Below, in pieces: positions 42,294-51,194 of a stretch of DNA of 64,000 nt. Both the position numbers and the translations under genes were made by a program. Source of the DNA: Paenibacillus sp. FSL H7-0331 (GTDB taxonomy: Bacteria > Bacillota > Bacilli > Paenibacillales > NBRC-103111); NCBI RefSeq assembly GCF_001956045.1, contig NZ_MRTH01000012.1, positions 1-64,000 of the forward strand, given 5' to 3'. The notes beneath the pieces were generated by a model. It saw only the letters and a list, made by a program, of their open reading frames with translations. It had not been told where the DNA came from and ran no database searches. Position 1 is the first letter of the stretch. The number at the start of each line of letters is the position of its first letter.

Positions 42294-43055
42294 ATGATCA
42301 CATGGAATTTTGAAAAGCAGGTTGTTGTCATTACGGGGGGGACAAGTGGATTAGGATACGCTTTAACTGAAAGTTTCATTCAAAGTGGTGCCAAGGTGTA
42401 CAGCTGTGGAATGAATGATGCCAATTTGATACAAGCCAGGGAAACGCTGTCGCAGACCTACAAACACGACAGCTTCGATGTTTCCTCTGTTGATGTCAGA
42501 GACACGGCCCGACTGAAGGAATGGCTGCAGATGATTGAACGTGAGGCGCAGAGAATCGATGTACTGATCAATGCCGCAGGAGTATGCTCTACGGTAGCGG
42601 CAGCCGATGTAGACAATGAGCTATGGGATTTAATGATGGACGTAAATGTAAAAGGAACCTTTTTTGCCTGCCAGGCTGCCGCGGAGTATATGAAAAAGCG
42701 GGGTTATGGACGTATTGTTAATGTCAGCTCGATCAGTGCGTATAACGGTGGAACGCTGGTCAGCCCGCCGTATGGAGCCTCCAAGGCCGGAGTAGTGGCT
42801 TTGACCAAGTCATTTGCTGCTCTGTATTCCCGCTATGGAATTAGTGTGAATGCCGTTTCTCCAGGGCCGTTCAAGACGGATATGATTGCTGATTTTACAC
42901 CGCAGGGTGTTGCAGGCATGATTTCCAAAACACCGGATGGCCGACTCGGTGAAATAGCGGATGTGGTGCAAAGCATATTATTTTTAAGTGATGCATCAGC
43001 CAGTCACATTACAGGAGCTACCTTGGATATCAATGGTGGCTTATACATGAGGTGA
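42294..43055 (+). CDS. Short-chain dehydrogenase/reductase
   Basis: A 253-residue classical SDR: NAD(P)-binding TGGTSGLG near residue 14, NAAG near residue 90, catalytic Ser in NVSSISAYNGG, YGASK with catalytic Tyr and Lys, and SPGPFKTDM. The end ITGATLDINGGLYMR is typical of the FabG/gluconate dehydrogenase-like group. The start is ATG 42294, nine bases after GGAGG; the GTG at 42288 is too close. It opens an operon with an enolase-superfamily enzyme, a GntR regulator and an alcohol dehydrogenase, so it likely oxidises a sugar, polyol or sugar acid. Confidence 0.92.
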   Translation: MITWNFEKQVVVITGGTSGLGYALTESFIQSGAKVYSCGMNDANLIQARETLSQTYKHDSFDVSSVDVRDTARLKEWLQMIEREAQRIDVLINAAGVCSTVAAADVDNELWDLMMDVNVKGTFFACQAAAEYMKKRGYGRIVNVSSISAYNGGTLVSPPYGASKAGVVALTKSFAALYSRYGISVNAVSPGPFKTDMIADFTPQGVAGMISKTPDGRLGEIADVVQSILFLSDASASHITGATLDINGGLYMR

Positions 43056-43059
43056 TGCT

Positions 43060-44187
43060 ATGAAAATCATGAAGGTTGAGCCGATGGGCATGCGTTATAT
43101 CGAGCCGAATGATGATAACAGCACGCGTTATACGATGCTCGTCCGAATTGAAACGGACAGCGGGCTTGTGGGCTGGGGGGAAGGGATAGCGATGTGGCCG
43201 GAAGCCGTTAAGGCGGCGGCAGCTTTAATTGATGGTGGTTTGACGGCGCTTGTGATCGGCAAGGACCCACTGGATACCGAACTGCACTGGCAGGTGATGA
43301 AGGAGCATGTATGGTGGTATGGTGGAGATGGCGGAATTGCATCCTTTGCTATCAGCGCTATCGACATGGCCTTGTGGGATATCAAAGGCAAGGCTTTACA
43401 GCAGCCGCTTTACAAGCTGTTTGGCGGCAAAATGCTGAATAAGCTTCATGCGAATGCCAGCATTCATGTCAAATATTTCGAGCATCAAAAAAATGCCGAT
43501 GAGATCAAGGGTTACATCGATGAAGGCTATCAATCGGTCAAGGTAGGCTTTGGGAAAAAAGGAACCGCCAAGCTGGGTTTAACCGAAGAATACGATATGG
43601 CATTCGTCAAGGCAGTCCGTTGCGCAATCGGTCCCAAGGTTGGATTTATGGTCGATATTGGGCATAAGGTCAAATGGGATGTTGCACACGCGATCCGAAT
43701 GACGAAGCAGTTTGCCGAATATGGAATCGACTGGATCGAGGAGCCCTTTGAGCCGAATCAGCTTGCTGATTTTGCCCGGCTCAAGCAGGCAACGGGCTGT
43801 CTGCTGGCTTCGGGAGAGCGTGAATCGACGGTGGAAGCCTATTCCCGCCTGATCCGGACGGGCTTGATCGATATTGTCGGTATTGATCCTGCGCGGTCCG
43901 ATGGTATTACCGGATTTCTTAAGGTGCTTACCCTTGTAGCCGATGCCAAGATCAAATTCAATACCCATGCCTGGAGCACGGCCTTAACAACTGCCGCCAG
44001 TGTTCATCTCTCGATTTCTTCGCCCCATTGCATAATCATGGAGCTTAAGCCGCTTCCCAGCTCCATGCAGCACGAGCTCGTTTATAATCCGATTGTTCAG
44101 CAGGACGGCTGGGTGCTGCCTATCGAGGGGCCGGGTCTGGGTGTGGAGGTAGATGAAGAAGCAGTCCGCAAATATCGGTTCTGTTAA
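43060..44187 (+). CDS. Mandelate racemase/muconate lactonizing (enolase superfamily) enzyme
   Basis: A 375-residue enolase-superfamily enzyme. The N-terminal capping domain contains GLVGWGEG. The barrel has SVKVGFGKKG in place of the usual KxK lysines. Metal ligands are the Asp in FMVDIGHKV and the Glu residues in WIEEPFEP and SGERE. NTHAW supplies a C-terminal His. The canonical KxK motif is altered (K-V-G), so the active-site base may be the His, as in dehydratase subgroups. It begins 4 bp after the SDR stop with GAGGTGA overlapping that stop, so the two are translationally coupled. The likely substrate is a sugar acid. Confidence 0.88.
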   Translation: MKIMKVEPMGMRYIEPNDDNSTRYTMLVRIETDSGLVGWGEGIAMWPEAVKAAAALIDGGLTALVIGKDPLDTELHWQVMKEHVWWYGGDGGIASFAISAIDMALWDIKGKALQQPLYKLFGGKMLNKLHANASIHVKYFEHQKNADEIKGYIDEGYQSVKVGFGKKGTAKLGLTEEYDMAFVKAVRCAIGPKVGFMVDIGHKVKWDVAHAIRMTKQFAEYGIDWIEEPFEPNQLADFARLKQATGCLLASGERESTVEAYSRLIRTGLIDIVGIDPARSDGITGFLKVLTLVADAKIKFNTHAWSTALTTAASVHLSISSPHCIIMELKPLPSSMQHELVYNPIVQQDGWVLPIEGPGLGVEVDEEAVRKYRFC

Positions 44188-44222
44188 GCGATTGACGGCA
44201 GCTCTCCATAGGAGTGAGTAAC

Positions 44223-44906
44223 ATGATTCAAAAGGAAGTTTTATCAGAGAAGGTTGCCAGCTATTTGCGCACCCGAATATTGCTGGGTGAATATCCAAAA
44301 GGATTTCATCTGAGTGAAGTACAGTTATCGAAGGAGCTTAACGTAAGCAGGGGGCCCATTCGAGAGGCGATCCACCTGCTTGAGAACGAAGGGTTGACTG
44401 AAACTCCGGGAAACGGCCGAACGTTGGTGAAGGGATATGGCAAGCAGGATGTAAAGGATTTATTTCAGCTTCGATGTATGCTGGAAGCTTTGGCGATTCG
44501 CAGCTTGATTGAACAGGGAAGCCATCATGATTTATCTGGTGTACAGGGAGTCCAGCAAGCTATGGAAGCCAGCACTTCCAAATCAGATACGATTCGACTG
44601 GATATCGAGTATCATTATCAAATCGTGAAAGCCGCAAGCAACCGTACGCTGCTCAATATGTGGCTGATGATCAAAGGCTTGACGAGTGCTTTGATAGAAA
44701 TGACGACGGGAACCTATGGAGATATCGGTTTTGTTATGCATAGTCATGCGGAAATAACGAAATCGCTATTAGCGGGAGAGGCTGATGAAGCGATTCACCT
44801 ACTGAAGGGGCACTTGGAAATAGGTCAGCAGATGATTATTACTTATTTGGAGGGTCAGTACCCTCAGACTGGAGGATCTACAATTGGAACAGACTCAAAT
44901 TCCTGA
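44223..44906 (+). CDS. GntR-family (FadR/FCD subfamily) transcriptional regulator
   Basis: A 227-residue regulator with an N-terminal winged helix (EKVASYLRTRILLGEYPKG, then LSKELNVSRGPIREAIHLLE) and a C-terminal all-helical FCD domain (LFQLRCMLEALAIRSLI and DIEYHYQIVKAASN, with a conserved His-rich metal pocket toward HSHAEI). It usually binds a sugar acid or carboxylate and represses its own operon. AGGAGTG lies before ATG 44223. Its gene ends 23 bp inside the next one. The palindrome at 42033-42048 is its probable operator. Confidence 0.92.
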   Translation: MIQKEVLSEKVASYLRTRILLGEYPKGFHLSEVQLSKELNVSRGPIREAIHLLENEGLTETPGNGRTLVKGYGKQDVKDLFQLRCMLEALAIRSLIEQGSHHDLSGVQGVQQAMEASTSKSDTIRLDIEYHYQIVKAASNRTLLNMWLMIKGLTSALIEMTTGTYGDIGFVMHSHAEITKSLLAGEADEAIHLLKGHLEIGQQMIITYLEGQYPQTGGSTIGTDSNS

Positions 44907-45966
44907 GAAAATGAAAGCCCTGGTCGTCTATGGAATAGGTGACTACAGGCTTGAAACGGTTGATGTGCCCACAGCTGGCGAAGGGGAGATTTTAATTAAG
45001 GTAGAGGCCTGCGGCATTTGTGCCAGCGATGTCAAAACCTTTTTGGGTGCGCCCAAAATTTGGGGTGGTGACGGCAATCCGCCTTATATTCAAACTCCAG
45101 CGATACCGGGCCATGAATTTGTCGGCCATATCGTAAGTATGGGACCGGGTGTGAAGGGTGATTTTAAAGTAGGTGATCGGGTCATTTCCGAGCAGATCGT
45201 GCCCTGCTGGGACTGCCGATATTGTAATACGGGCAAATACTGGATGTGCCAAAGGCACGATATTTATGGCTTTCAAACTCATGTCAATGGCGCCATGGCT
45301 GAATATATGAAATTTCCGAAGGAAGCGATCAATTATACGATTCCGAAGGAAATCCCGATTGAAAAGGCAGTCCTTATAGAGCCGTATGCCTGCTCCAAGC
45401 ATTGCGTCGATCGGGCGAATATCGGCAATGAAGATATTGTGGTGCTGGCAGGAACAGGAACCTTGGGACTTGGCATGATAGGGGCAATTAAGCTGAGAAA
45501 TCCCACAAAGCTCGTTGTACTCGATATGAAGGATGATAGATTGGAGCTCGCGAAAGCTTTTGGCGCTGATATCACGATCAATCCGTCCAAAGAAAATGTA
45601 AAAGAAATGATCATGAATATGACGGACGGCTATGGCTGTGATATTTATATTGAGGCTACAGGGCATCCGGCCAGCGTCAAGCAGGGACTGGAAATCGTGC
45701 GAAAGCTGGGAACCTTCGTAGAGTTTAGCGTGTTCAAGGATCTCGTAACAGTCGATTGGAGCATTATAGGGGATTCCAAGGAATTGAATATTTACGGCGC
45801 CCACTTAAGCCCATATTGCTATGAGTCGGTTATTGAATGGATTGGCAACGGAAAGCTGCCTACGGACGGGGTGGTCACGCACCAGCTCAGTCTTGAGCAA
45901 TGGCGGGAAGGTTTTGAGATGATGGAGAAGGGTGATCCGTGTATAAAAGCGATCTTGATCCCTTAG
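44884..45966 (+). CDS. Zinc-dependent alcohol dehydrogenase (erythritol/threitol or sorbitol dehydrogenase-like)
   Basis: A 360-residue medium-chain dehydrogenase. The catalytic zinc is held by CGICASD and GHEF; the structural zinc cysteines are in CWDCRYCNTGKYWMC. The cofactor site is VVLAGTGTLGLGMIGAI, with an acidic residue (VLDMKD) that suggests NAD. The APKIWGG insertion and IYGFQTHVNGAMAEYM resemble erythritol/L-threitol dehydrogenases. The start is TTG 44884, eight bases after GGAGG and inside the end of the GntR gene. It probably oxidises a polyol or 2-keto-sugar in the same pathway as the SDR and enolase-superfamily enzyme. Confidence 0.9.
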   Translation: MEQTQIPEKMKALVVYGIGDYRLETVDVPTAGEGEILIKVEACGICASDVKTFLGAPKIWGGDGNPPYIQTPAIPGHEFVGHIVSMGPGVKGDFKVGDRVISEQIVPCWDCRYCNTGKYWMCQRHDIYGFQTHVNGAMAEYMKFPKEAINYTIPKEIPIEKAVLIEPYACSKHCVDRANIGNEDIVVLAGTGTLGLGMIGAIKLRNPTKLVVLDMKDDRLELAKAFGADITINPSKENVKEMIMNMTDGYGCDIYIEATGHPASVKQGLEIVRKLGTFVEFSVFKDLVTVDWSIIGDSKELNIYGAHLSPYCYESVIEWIGNGKLPTDGVVTHQLSLEQWREGFEMMEKGDPCIKAILIP

Positions 45967-46010
45967 AAGCAAAGGCAGTTTGAAAAAAAATATTTGATTG
46001 TGGATATACC

Positions 46011-46052
46011 AAAAGCAGTCCCGGACCGAATTGTGGTAGAGGGACTGCTTTT
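46011..46052. terminator. Bidirectional terminator between convergent dehydrogenase genes
   Basis: AAAAGCAGTCCC pairs with GGGACTGCTTTT (12 bp) around an 18-nt loop, giving T runs on both strands. Confidence 0.92.
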
Positions 46053-46057
46053 GTCTG

Positions 46058-47158
46058 CTATTTGCTCTCCAATTTGACCTTTTCACCAAGCGCATGAGCG
46101 GCTTGAATCGCAGCATACACATTATCATGGTGGACCGGGAAGGGGAGATAATGAATAATTTCGTTCAGATCACAGGCTCTTTGGGCACTCAACCTTATTT
46201 CGTGATCCCGCACTTCGGTACAGCCCATGTCAAACAGACTGACAGGCAGACCGATCACCTGATAGAAACGCATCAGCTCAACAATTTGCTCCTCGGACTT
46301 GTTCTCCAGCATCAGCTGACACAAAATGCCGAAGGCAACCAGCTCGCCATGATAGGTGCCGTGAATTTCATCGATACAGGTCATTCCGTTATGAAAAGCA
46401 TGGGCTCCAGAGCCTCTGCATGTATGGTGGCCAATACCTCCGACAAGTCCGGCCAGTAAAATATTCGTATCGATAATTTGCCGAATGGCGTCACCGGCGA
46501 GACCTTGTTTACTTTCACTAATCGCCTGTTCGCTGAATTCCATCAGAAGATCCCGTGCAAGCTCAGCCGTTTTTAGACCCAGACGGGTTTTGGCGTTTTG
46601 AAATTTACCTTCATTGATGGGGTATGCCTCGTACCACTTCGCCAGTGTATCACCGATTCCAGCAATCAAATACCGATAAGGAGCCTCTGCGATAATTTGC
46701 GGATCTACCAGCGTCAGCACGGGGCACCAATCATAATACTCCATCCCCAAATACTCATGACCGGGCTTGTACATAATGGACAGTGGAGTCGTAGCTGCGC
46801 AGGTGGAAGCCAGTGTAGCTATGGTTGCCATTTTAATGCCAGTACGGTGAGCGACAACCTTGGCTGTGTCCATGCACTGCCCGCCACCAACGGCAACGAT
46901 CAAATCCATATGCTCAGGTATGAGCGCCATAATGCGCTCGGTTTCCTCATAGGTACATTCACCATTAAAGGTGCACAAGTGAAATTGAAGCGCATTCATT
47001 TCCAGGCTTGCTTTAATCTGCGGTCCCGCTTTCTGCCAAGCAGTTTTACCCGCGATGATCAGAATTCGCTTTCCGAATTTCCCCAACCATTCCCCGGACA
47101 ATTGTAAAATGTTCGGTTCCTGAATATAAACCGTTGGATACGCCATTGACACCAGCAT
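46058..47158 (-). CDS. Glycerol dehydrogenase-like (iron-containing ADH superfamily) oxidoreductase
   Basis: A protein of about 366 residues in the GldA/YbdH group. NAD-binding GGGQCMDTAK lies near residue 92. Metal ligands are the Asp in GIGDTLAKWYEA and the His residues in SGAHAFHNGM and YHGELVAFG. It would interconvert a polyol or 2-hydroxy-acid with its keto form. The start is set at ATG 47158, 11 bases after AAGGAGG; an upstream in-frame ATG at 47209 lacks a site. It is convergent with the alcohol dehydrogenase operon and likely related to it in substrate. Confidence 0.9.
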   Translation of the reverse strand: MLVSMAYPTVYIQEPNILQLSGEWLGKFGKRILIIAGKTAWQKAGPQIKASLEMNALQFHLCTFNGECTYEETERIMALIPEHMDLIVAVGGGQCMDTAKVVAHRTGIKMATIATLASTCAATTPLSIMYKPGHEYLGMEYYDWCPVLTLVDPQIIAEAPYRYLIAGIGDTLAKWYEAYPINEGKFQNAKTRLGLKTAELARDLLMEFSEQAISESKQGLAGDAIRQIIDTNILLAGLVGGIGHHTCRGSGAHAFHNGMTCIDEIHGTYHGELVAFGILCQLMLENKSEEQIVELMRFYQVIGLPVSLFDMGCTEVRDHEIRLSAQRACDLNEIIHYLPFPVHHDNVYAAIQAAHALGEKVKLESK

Positions 47159-47303
47159 AATGTTAGATTCCTCCTTAGCGTTTGAGTGGATCACACCATT
47201 CATAAACATTTACCGACTTACGGCAGAAAACCTACTTCGTAACATCTGCGGGATTTGCTTCCGCAAAACTGACATCATAAGCACCCACTGTTTTTTCAAT
47301 AAT

Positions 47304-47331
47304 TTGACATCGCAATCCATTATAATAAAAT
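47304..47331 (+). promoter_or_regulatory. Sigma-A promoter upstream of the tandem-hairpin leader
   Basis: TTGACA (47304-47309), 16 bp, TAAAAT (47326-47331). A second TATAAT-like block lies inside the spacer. It would yield a leader of about 180 nt containing the repeats at 47401-47497. Confidence 0.6.
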
Positions 47332-47400
47332 GGGTTTAGTACTATTTTACTTCAAGTGAGCCTGCATATGTTATTATTATTTTGAAAGTCATACACGTTA

Positions 47401-47497
47401 AAGCTTCCAAACGGGAGCTCAGTAAACGCTTACGATGAAAGCTTCGTGATGGAAGCTCAAGCAAATGCTTACGATGCAAGCTTCCTAAAGGAAGCTT
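47401..47497 (+). repeat. Tandem 37-38 bp hairpin repeats in the leader of the SDR-type gene
   Basis: Two and a half copies: 47401-47437, 47439-47476 and the half copy 47478-47497. Each begins with an imperfect or perfect inverted repeat of the form AAGCTTC-loop-GGAAGCT and, in the full copies, ends in GCTTACGATG. The last half copy, AAGCTTCCTAAAGGAAGCTT, is a perfect 8-bp hairpin directly before GAGGAGGG, the ribosome site of 47516. The first copy contains TAAACGCTTAC, close to a cre core. Confidence 0.85.
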
Positions 47498-47515
47498 TGA
47501 GGAGGGAAAACGAAC

Positions 47516-48529
47516 ATGAAGGTTTTGTTTATTGGAGGCACGGGGTTAATCAGCCAGGCAGTTTCCAAGCTGACCGTGGAAAAAGGTTTCGATTTATACC
47601 TGTTAAACCGGGGGCAGCGGAATGATTTTGTCCCGGATGGTGCTCATGTGATCAAGGCAGATATTCGGGATGCAGCAGCTACAGCGGAGGCTTTAAAGCC
47701 ATTTGAGTTCGATGTCGTCGTAGACTGGATTGCGTTTACTGCGGATCATGTTCAGGTAGATGTAGAGCTGTTCAAAGGCAAAACATCCCAGTACATATTT
47801 ATCAGCTCGGCCTCGGCCTATCAGAAGCCTGCCAGCCAGTACCTGGTGACGGAATCGACACCGCTTGCCAATCCATTCTGGCAGTATTCTCGGGATAAAA
47901 TTGCCTGTGAGGAATTGCTGATGAATGCATATCGCAATGAGAGCTTCCCGATCACAATTGTACGTCCGTCCTATACATATGGAGATACGATGATTCCATC
48001 CGCACTGAATAGCTGGAGCCACCCGTGGTCTCTGGTGGACCGGATGCGCAAAGGCAAAAAAATCGTCGTACACGGAGATGGAACATCTCTGTGGACGATG
48101 ACTCATAACACCGATTTTGCCAAAGGATTTGTTGGATTATTAGGCAATCCTAAAGCAATCGGACATGCCTTCCATATTACCTCCGACGAGGTACTGGATT
48201 GGAATCAAATCACTCGATCCATCGGGGCAGCAGCAGGAGTTAAGCCTGATATTGCTAATATTTCCTCTGATTTTATAACGGCGTTCTCGCCTGATAGTGT
48301 CGGTGGTCTGCTGGGTGATAAGGCAGTGAGCAGTGTATTTGATAACAGTAAAATCAAACGGTTCGTTCCCGGCTTTGTGGCAACCGTTCCTTTTCATGAG
48401 GGGATCAAACGGACTGTAGAATGGTTCGAAGGACACCCGGAGAAATGCACCGTGGACACAGCCTGGAATGAACTGATGGATCGGATTGTCGAGGCCCACG
48501 AGGCAGGGCGGCAGCGAGCCAACAGCTAA
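47516..48529 (+). CDS. NAD-dependent epimerase/dehydratase-family (extended SDR) protein
   Basis: A 337-residue extended SDR. FIGGTGLIS is the N-terminal NAD(P)-binding motif, and ISSASAYQKP supplies the Ser region. The usual YxxxK appears as YSRDKIACEELL, so the catalytic Tyr and Lys are present. VRPSYTYGD and HTFxIT-like GHAFHITSDEVLDWNQI are typical of the nucleoside-sugar epimerase/dehydratase or isoflavone-reductase-like group. GAGGAGGG precedes the ATG, right after a perfect hairpin. It is a single gene between a promoter and a terminator; the substrate is unknown. Confidence 0.88.
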   Translation: MKVLFIGGTGLISQAVSKLTVEKGFDLYLLNRGQRNDFVPDGAHVIKADIRDAAATAEALKPFEFDVVVDWIAFTADHVQVDVELFKGKTSQYIFISSASAYQKPASQYLVTESTPLANPFWQYSRDKIACEELLMNAYRNESFPITIVRPSYTYGDTMIPSALNSWSHPWSLVDRMRKGKKIVVHGDGTSLWTMTHNTDFAKGFVGLLGNPKAIGHAFHITSDEVLDWNQITRSIGAAAGVKPDIANISSDFITAFSPDSVGGLLGDKAVSSVFDNSKIKRFVPGFVATVPFHEGIKRTVEWFEGHPEKCTVDTAWNELMDRIVEAHEAGRQRANS

Positions 48530-48589
48530 TCATCTGCTTAAAATTTTGCAAACGATTTGAACATAAGCTGGTAAATAATAAGCTGATAT

Positions 48590-48625
48590 TGCAGTCGGTC
48601 TCCCAGAGAGACAGGCTGCATTTTT
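48590..48625 (+). terminator. Terminator after the extended SDR gene
   Basis: TGCAG/CTGCA with an inner GTCTC/GAGAC stem, followed by five T residues. Confidence 0.8.
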
Positions 48626-48635
48626 GGTTTATTGC

Positions 48636-49520
48636 CTAAACCGCCAACAGCCCCACCTTCAGCGCATCGAGCAGTTTTTCAACCGCAGAGCTGAATAACG
48701 AGCCCTCCTGCTTTCTCAAAATACCCGTTACCAGTCCTGAGTCCAGATCCTGAATGTTCTTGAGCACGGTTCCAGCAGGCGGGGGAAGAACGGTAATCAA
48801 CGGTACGACGGCAACCCCGAAATTAGCCTGCACATAATACTTGAGCGCGGCCATATTCCCTATCTCCATCCCATTGTAAGGACTGCCACCCTTTTCCAAC
48901 AGGCAGCTTTCCAGCTTTTTGCGATAGGGACAGACGGAGGTCGTGATTAACAAGGTTTCATTCTGAAGATCGTGAAGATAGATGTGCTCCTTACCGACGA
49001 GGCTGTGATTTTCGGGTATGAGCAGTCCAAGCTCCTCTATAAACAAAGGCTCGAAGGTGCTGCTAAGACCGCTTTCAGGAGTCGTGCAAATTGCCAAATC
49101 GATTTCATCATCAGCGAGCATCTGGCTCAGAACCGTAGTGTTACCGATCTGGATGCTGATCTGTACCTTGGGATACTGCTGCAAGAACGGACCCAATATT
49201 TGCGGCAGCCGATAGCTGGCTGTTGGTTCCATGGCGCCGAAACGGATCACGCCGGTCTCACCCTTAATAAACTCGTTCATCGTATTGCTCAGAAAAGCGT
49301 AGTCCTTGAGCAGCAAATCCGATTTTTCATGAAACAACCGCCCGGCTTCCGTCAATCGAAGCTTTTTTCCGCGTTCCAGCAGCTTGACGCCAAGATCCAT
49401 CTCCAGCTTTTGAATATGCATAGTGATCGTAGATTGGCCATACTGCAGTTCATCCGCTGCCCGTTGAAAGCTGCCCAGCTTGACGATGGTTTGAAATGTT
49501 TTAATGGTACGCAAGTCCAT
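48636..49520 (-). CDS. LysR-family transcriptional regulator
   Basis: A 294-residue LysR regulator. The N-terminal helix-turn-helix is LGSFQRAADELQYGQSTITMHIQKLE, and the C-terminal effector domain has the two-lobed periplasmic-binding fold (VIRFGAMEPTASYRLPQIL and LAICTTPE). The start is ATG 49520, after AAAGGAG. It is divergent from the luciferase-type monooxygenase operon at 49815, so it is the likely regulator of that locus. LysR proteins often control sulfur-use genes. Confidence 0.92.
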   Translation of the reverse strand: MDLRTIKTFQTIVKLGSFQRAADELQYGQSTITMHIQKLEMDLGVKLLERGKKLRLTEAGRLFHEKSDLLLKDYAFLSNTMNEFIKGETGVIRFGAMEPTASYRLPQILGPFLQQYPKVQISIQIGNTTVLSQMLADDEIDLAICTTPESGLSSTFEPLFIEELGLLIPENHSLVGKEHIYLHDLQNETLLITTSVCPYRKKLESCLLEKGGSPYNGMEIGNMAALKYYVQANFGVAVVPLITVLPPPAGTVLKNIQDLDSGLVTGILRKQEGSLFSSAVEKLLDALKVGLLAV

Positions 49521-49814
49521 GTCGGTTTTCTCCTTTACCGATACTTCAAAATAAGTGAAGGAACAGTTCTTTTTTTTCAATTGTACAAAATCATAATAGT
49601 TCTGTATATATATCTAAAGAATATATTTAATTAAACCAAGGGGAATACTCAACTATTGGCTTGGACTTTATCATAGTTCATAAAAAGTGAATAAAAACAT
49701 CAGGTATTTCGATTTTACAATAAAAAGCGGATGAGGTATGATTTGTATTAATTAATAGTAATTCAATCGGAATAGTTATCATTTAAATACAAAACAAAAT
49801 TGGGAGGTATTCAA

Positions 49815-51149
49815 ATGACAAAACACAAGAAATTAAAGCTGGGTGCAATGATTCATGGAGTTGGAGGTGGATGGGCGGATTGGCGGCATCCCGATGCGCT
49901 TCCGGACGCCAGTGTAAATTTCGGCTTTTATAAGGAGCAGGCACAGATTGCTGAGGCAGGTAAATTTGATTTTGCCTTTATTGCGGATAGTGTATCGATT
50001 AATGAAAAATCGAGTCCGCATTATATTAACCGTTTTGAACCGTTGACGATTTTGTCCGCTTTGGCGGCAGTCACAGACCACATCGGGCTGGTCGCCACAT
50101 TAACCGCAAGCTACAGCGAGCCGTTCACGGTAGCCAGACAGTTCGCTTCTCTGGATCATATCAGCCATGGAAGGGCAGGTTGGAATGTCGTCACCTCCTG
50201 GCTCTCGGGAAGTGCCGATAACTACAGTAAAACCGAGCATCCCTCTCACGAAACACGGTATCGGCTGGCCAAAGAGCATTTGGAAGTTGTACAGGGCTTG
50301 TGGGATTCTTGGGAGGATGACGCGTTCGTTCGCAACAAAGAAACCGGCGAGTTTTTTGATAAAAGCAAGCTGCACACCCTGAATCACAAGGGAGAGTTTT
50401 TCTCTGTGAAGGGTCCGCTCAATATTGCCCGCTCGAAGCAGGGACAACCGGTTATTTTCCAGGCGGGAACGTCTGATGACGGAAGAAATTTTGCTGCTCA
50501 AAAGGCAGATGCAATTTTTGCAGGACACGAAAATATTGAAGAAGCCAAGGCATACTATAAGGATTTGAAACGTAGAGTCGTTGCTTTTGGACGGTCTGCG
50601 GATGATGTTTCGATTTTACCGGGTATCGGTCCTATTGTCGGTCGCACGGAGGAAGAGGCGGAACGCAAATTCCAGCAGAAGCTGAATCTTGTTAACATCG
50701 AAGATGCGATTATTTCATTGGGACGCCCCTTTAACGATCACGATTTCTCGGTATATCCACTGGATGAGCCGTTCCCGGATTTGGGGGACCTGGGCAACAA
50801 CAGCCAGCAGGGTGGCTCGCAAAAAATAAAGCGGATAGCCAAAGAAGGGAATTTGACGCTGCGTCAGGTTGCACTCAGGTTGGCAACGCCAAGATCGACC
50901 TTCGTCGGGACGCCTGAAAAAGTAGCGGATACGATCCAGCAGTGGATTGAGGAGGAAGCATCTGACGGTTTCATTGTCAGCTCTGCTATTCCCGGCGGCT
51001 TGAAGGATTTTGTAGAGCTGGTCGTGCCGATTTTGCAGGAACGTGGATTGTACCGCTCCGAATATGATCAGGACACGCTGCGCGGGAATCTGGGACTTGA
51101 GGTTCCGGTTAACCGCAATACAAAGGCTAAAGCTGGCATAACGGTTTAA
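49815..51149 (+). CDS. Luciferase-type flavin monooxygenase (NtaA/SnaA/DszA family), copy 1
   Basis: A 444-residue FMNH2-dependent monooxygenase of the bacterial-luciferase fold, in the NtaA/SnaA/DszA/SoxA group that attacks aminopolycarboxylates and organosulfur compounds. [22 protein letters not shown] is the family core, starting near residue 95, and [16 protein letters not shown] lies near residue 215. GGGAGGT is 7 bases before ATG 49815. It heads a tandem of three paralogs. No flavin reductase is adjacent, so reduced flavin must come from elsewhere. The segment [20 protein letters not shown] is identical in all three copies. Confidence 0.93.
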   Translation: MTKHKKLKLGAMIHGVGGGWADWRHPDALPDASVNFGFYKEQAQIAEAGKFDFAFIADSVSINEKSSPHYINRFEPLTILSALAAVTDHIGLVATLTASYSEPFTVARQFASLDHISHGRAGWNVVTSWLSGSADNYSKTEHPSHETRYRLAKEHLEVVQGLWDSWEDDAFVRNKETGEFFDKSKLHTLNHKGEFFSVKGPLNIARSKQGQPVIFQAGTSDDGRNFAAQKADAIFAGHENIEEAKAYYKDLKRRVVAFGRSADDVSILPGIGPIVGRTEEEAERKFQQKLNLVNIEDAIISLGRPFNDHDFSVYPLDEPFPDLGDLGNNSQQGGSQKIKRIAKEGNLTLRQVALRLATPRSTFVGTPEKVADTIQQWIEEEASDGFIVSSAIPGGLKDFVELVVPILQERGLYRSEYDQDTLRGNLGLEVPVNRNTKAKAGITV

Positions 51150-51194
51150 CATAGTCGATGTTCATAAAGTCTATCCAATCTGGAGGTTATCTAT

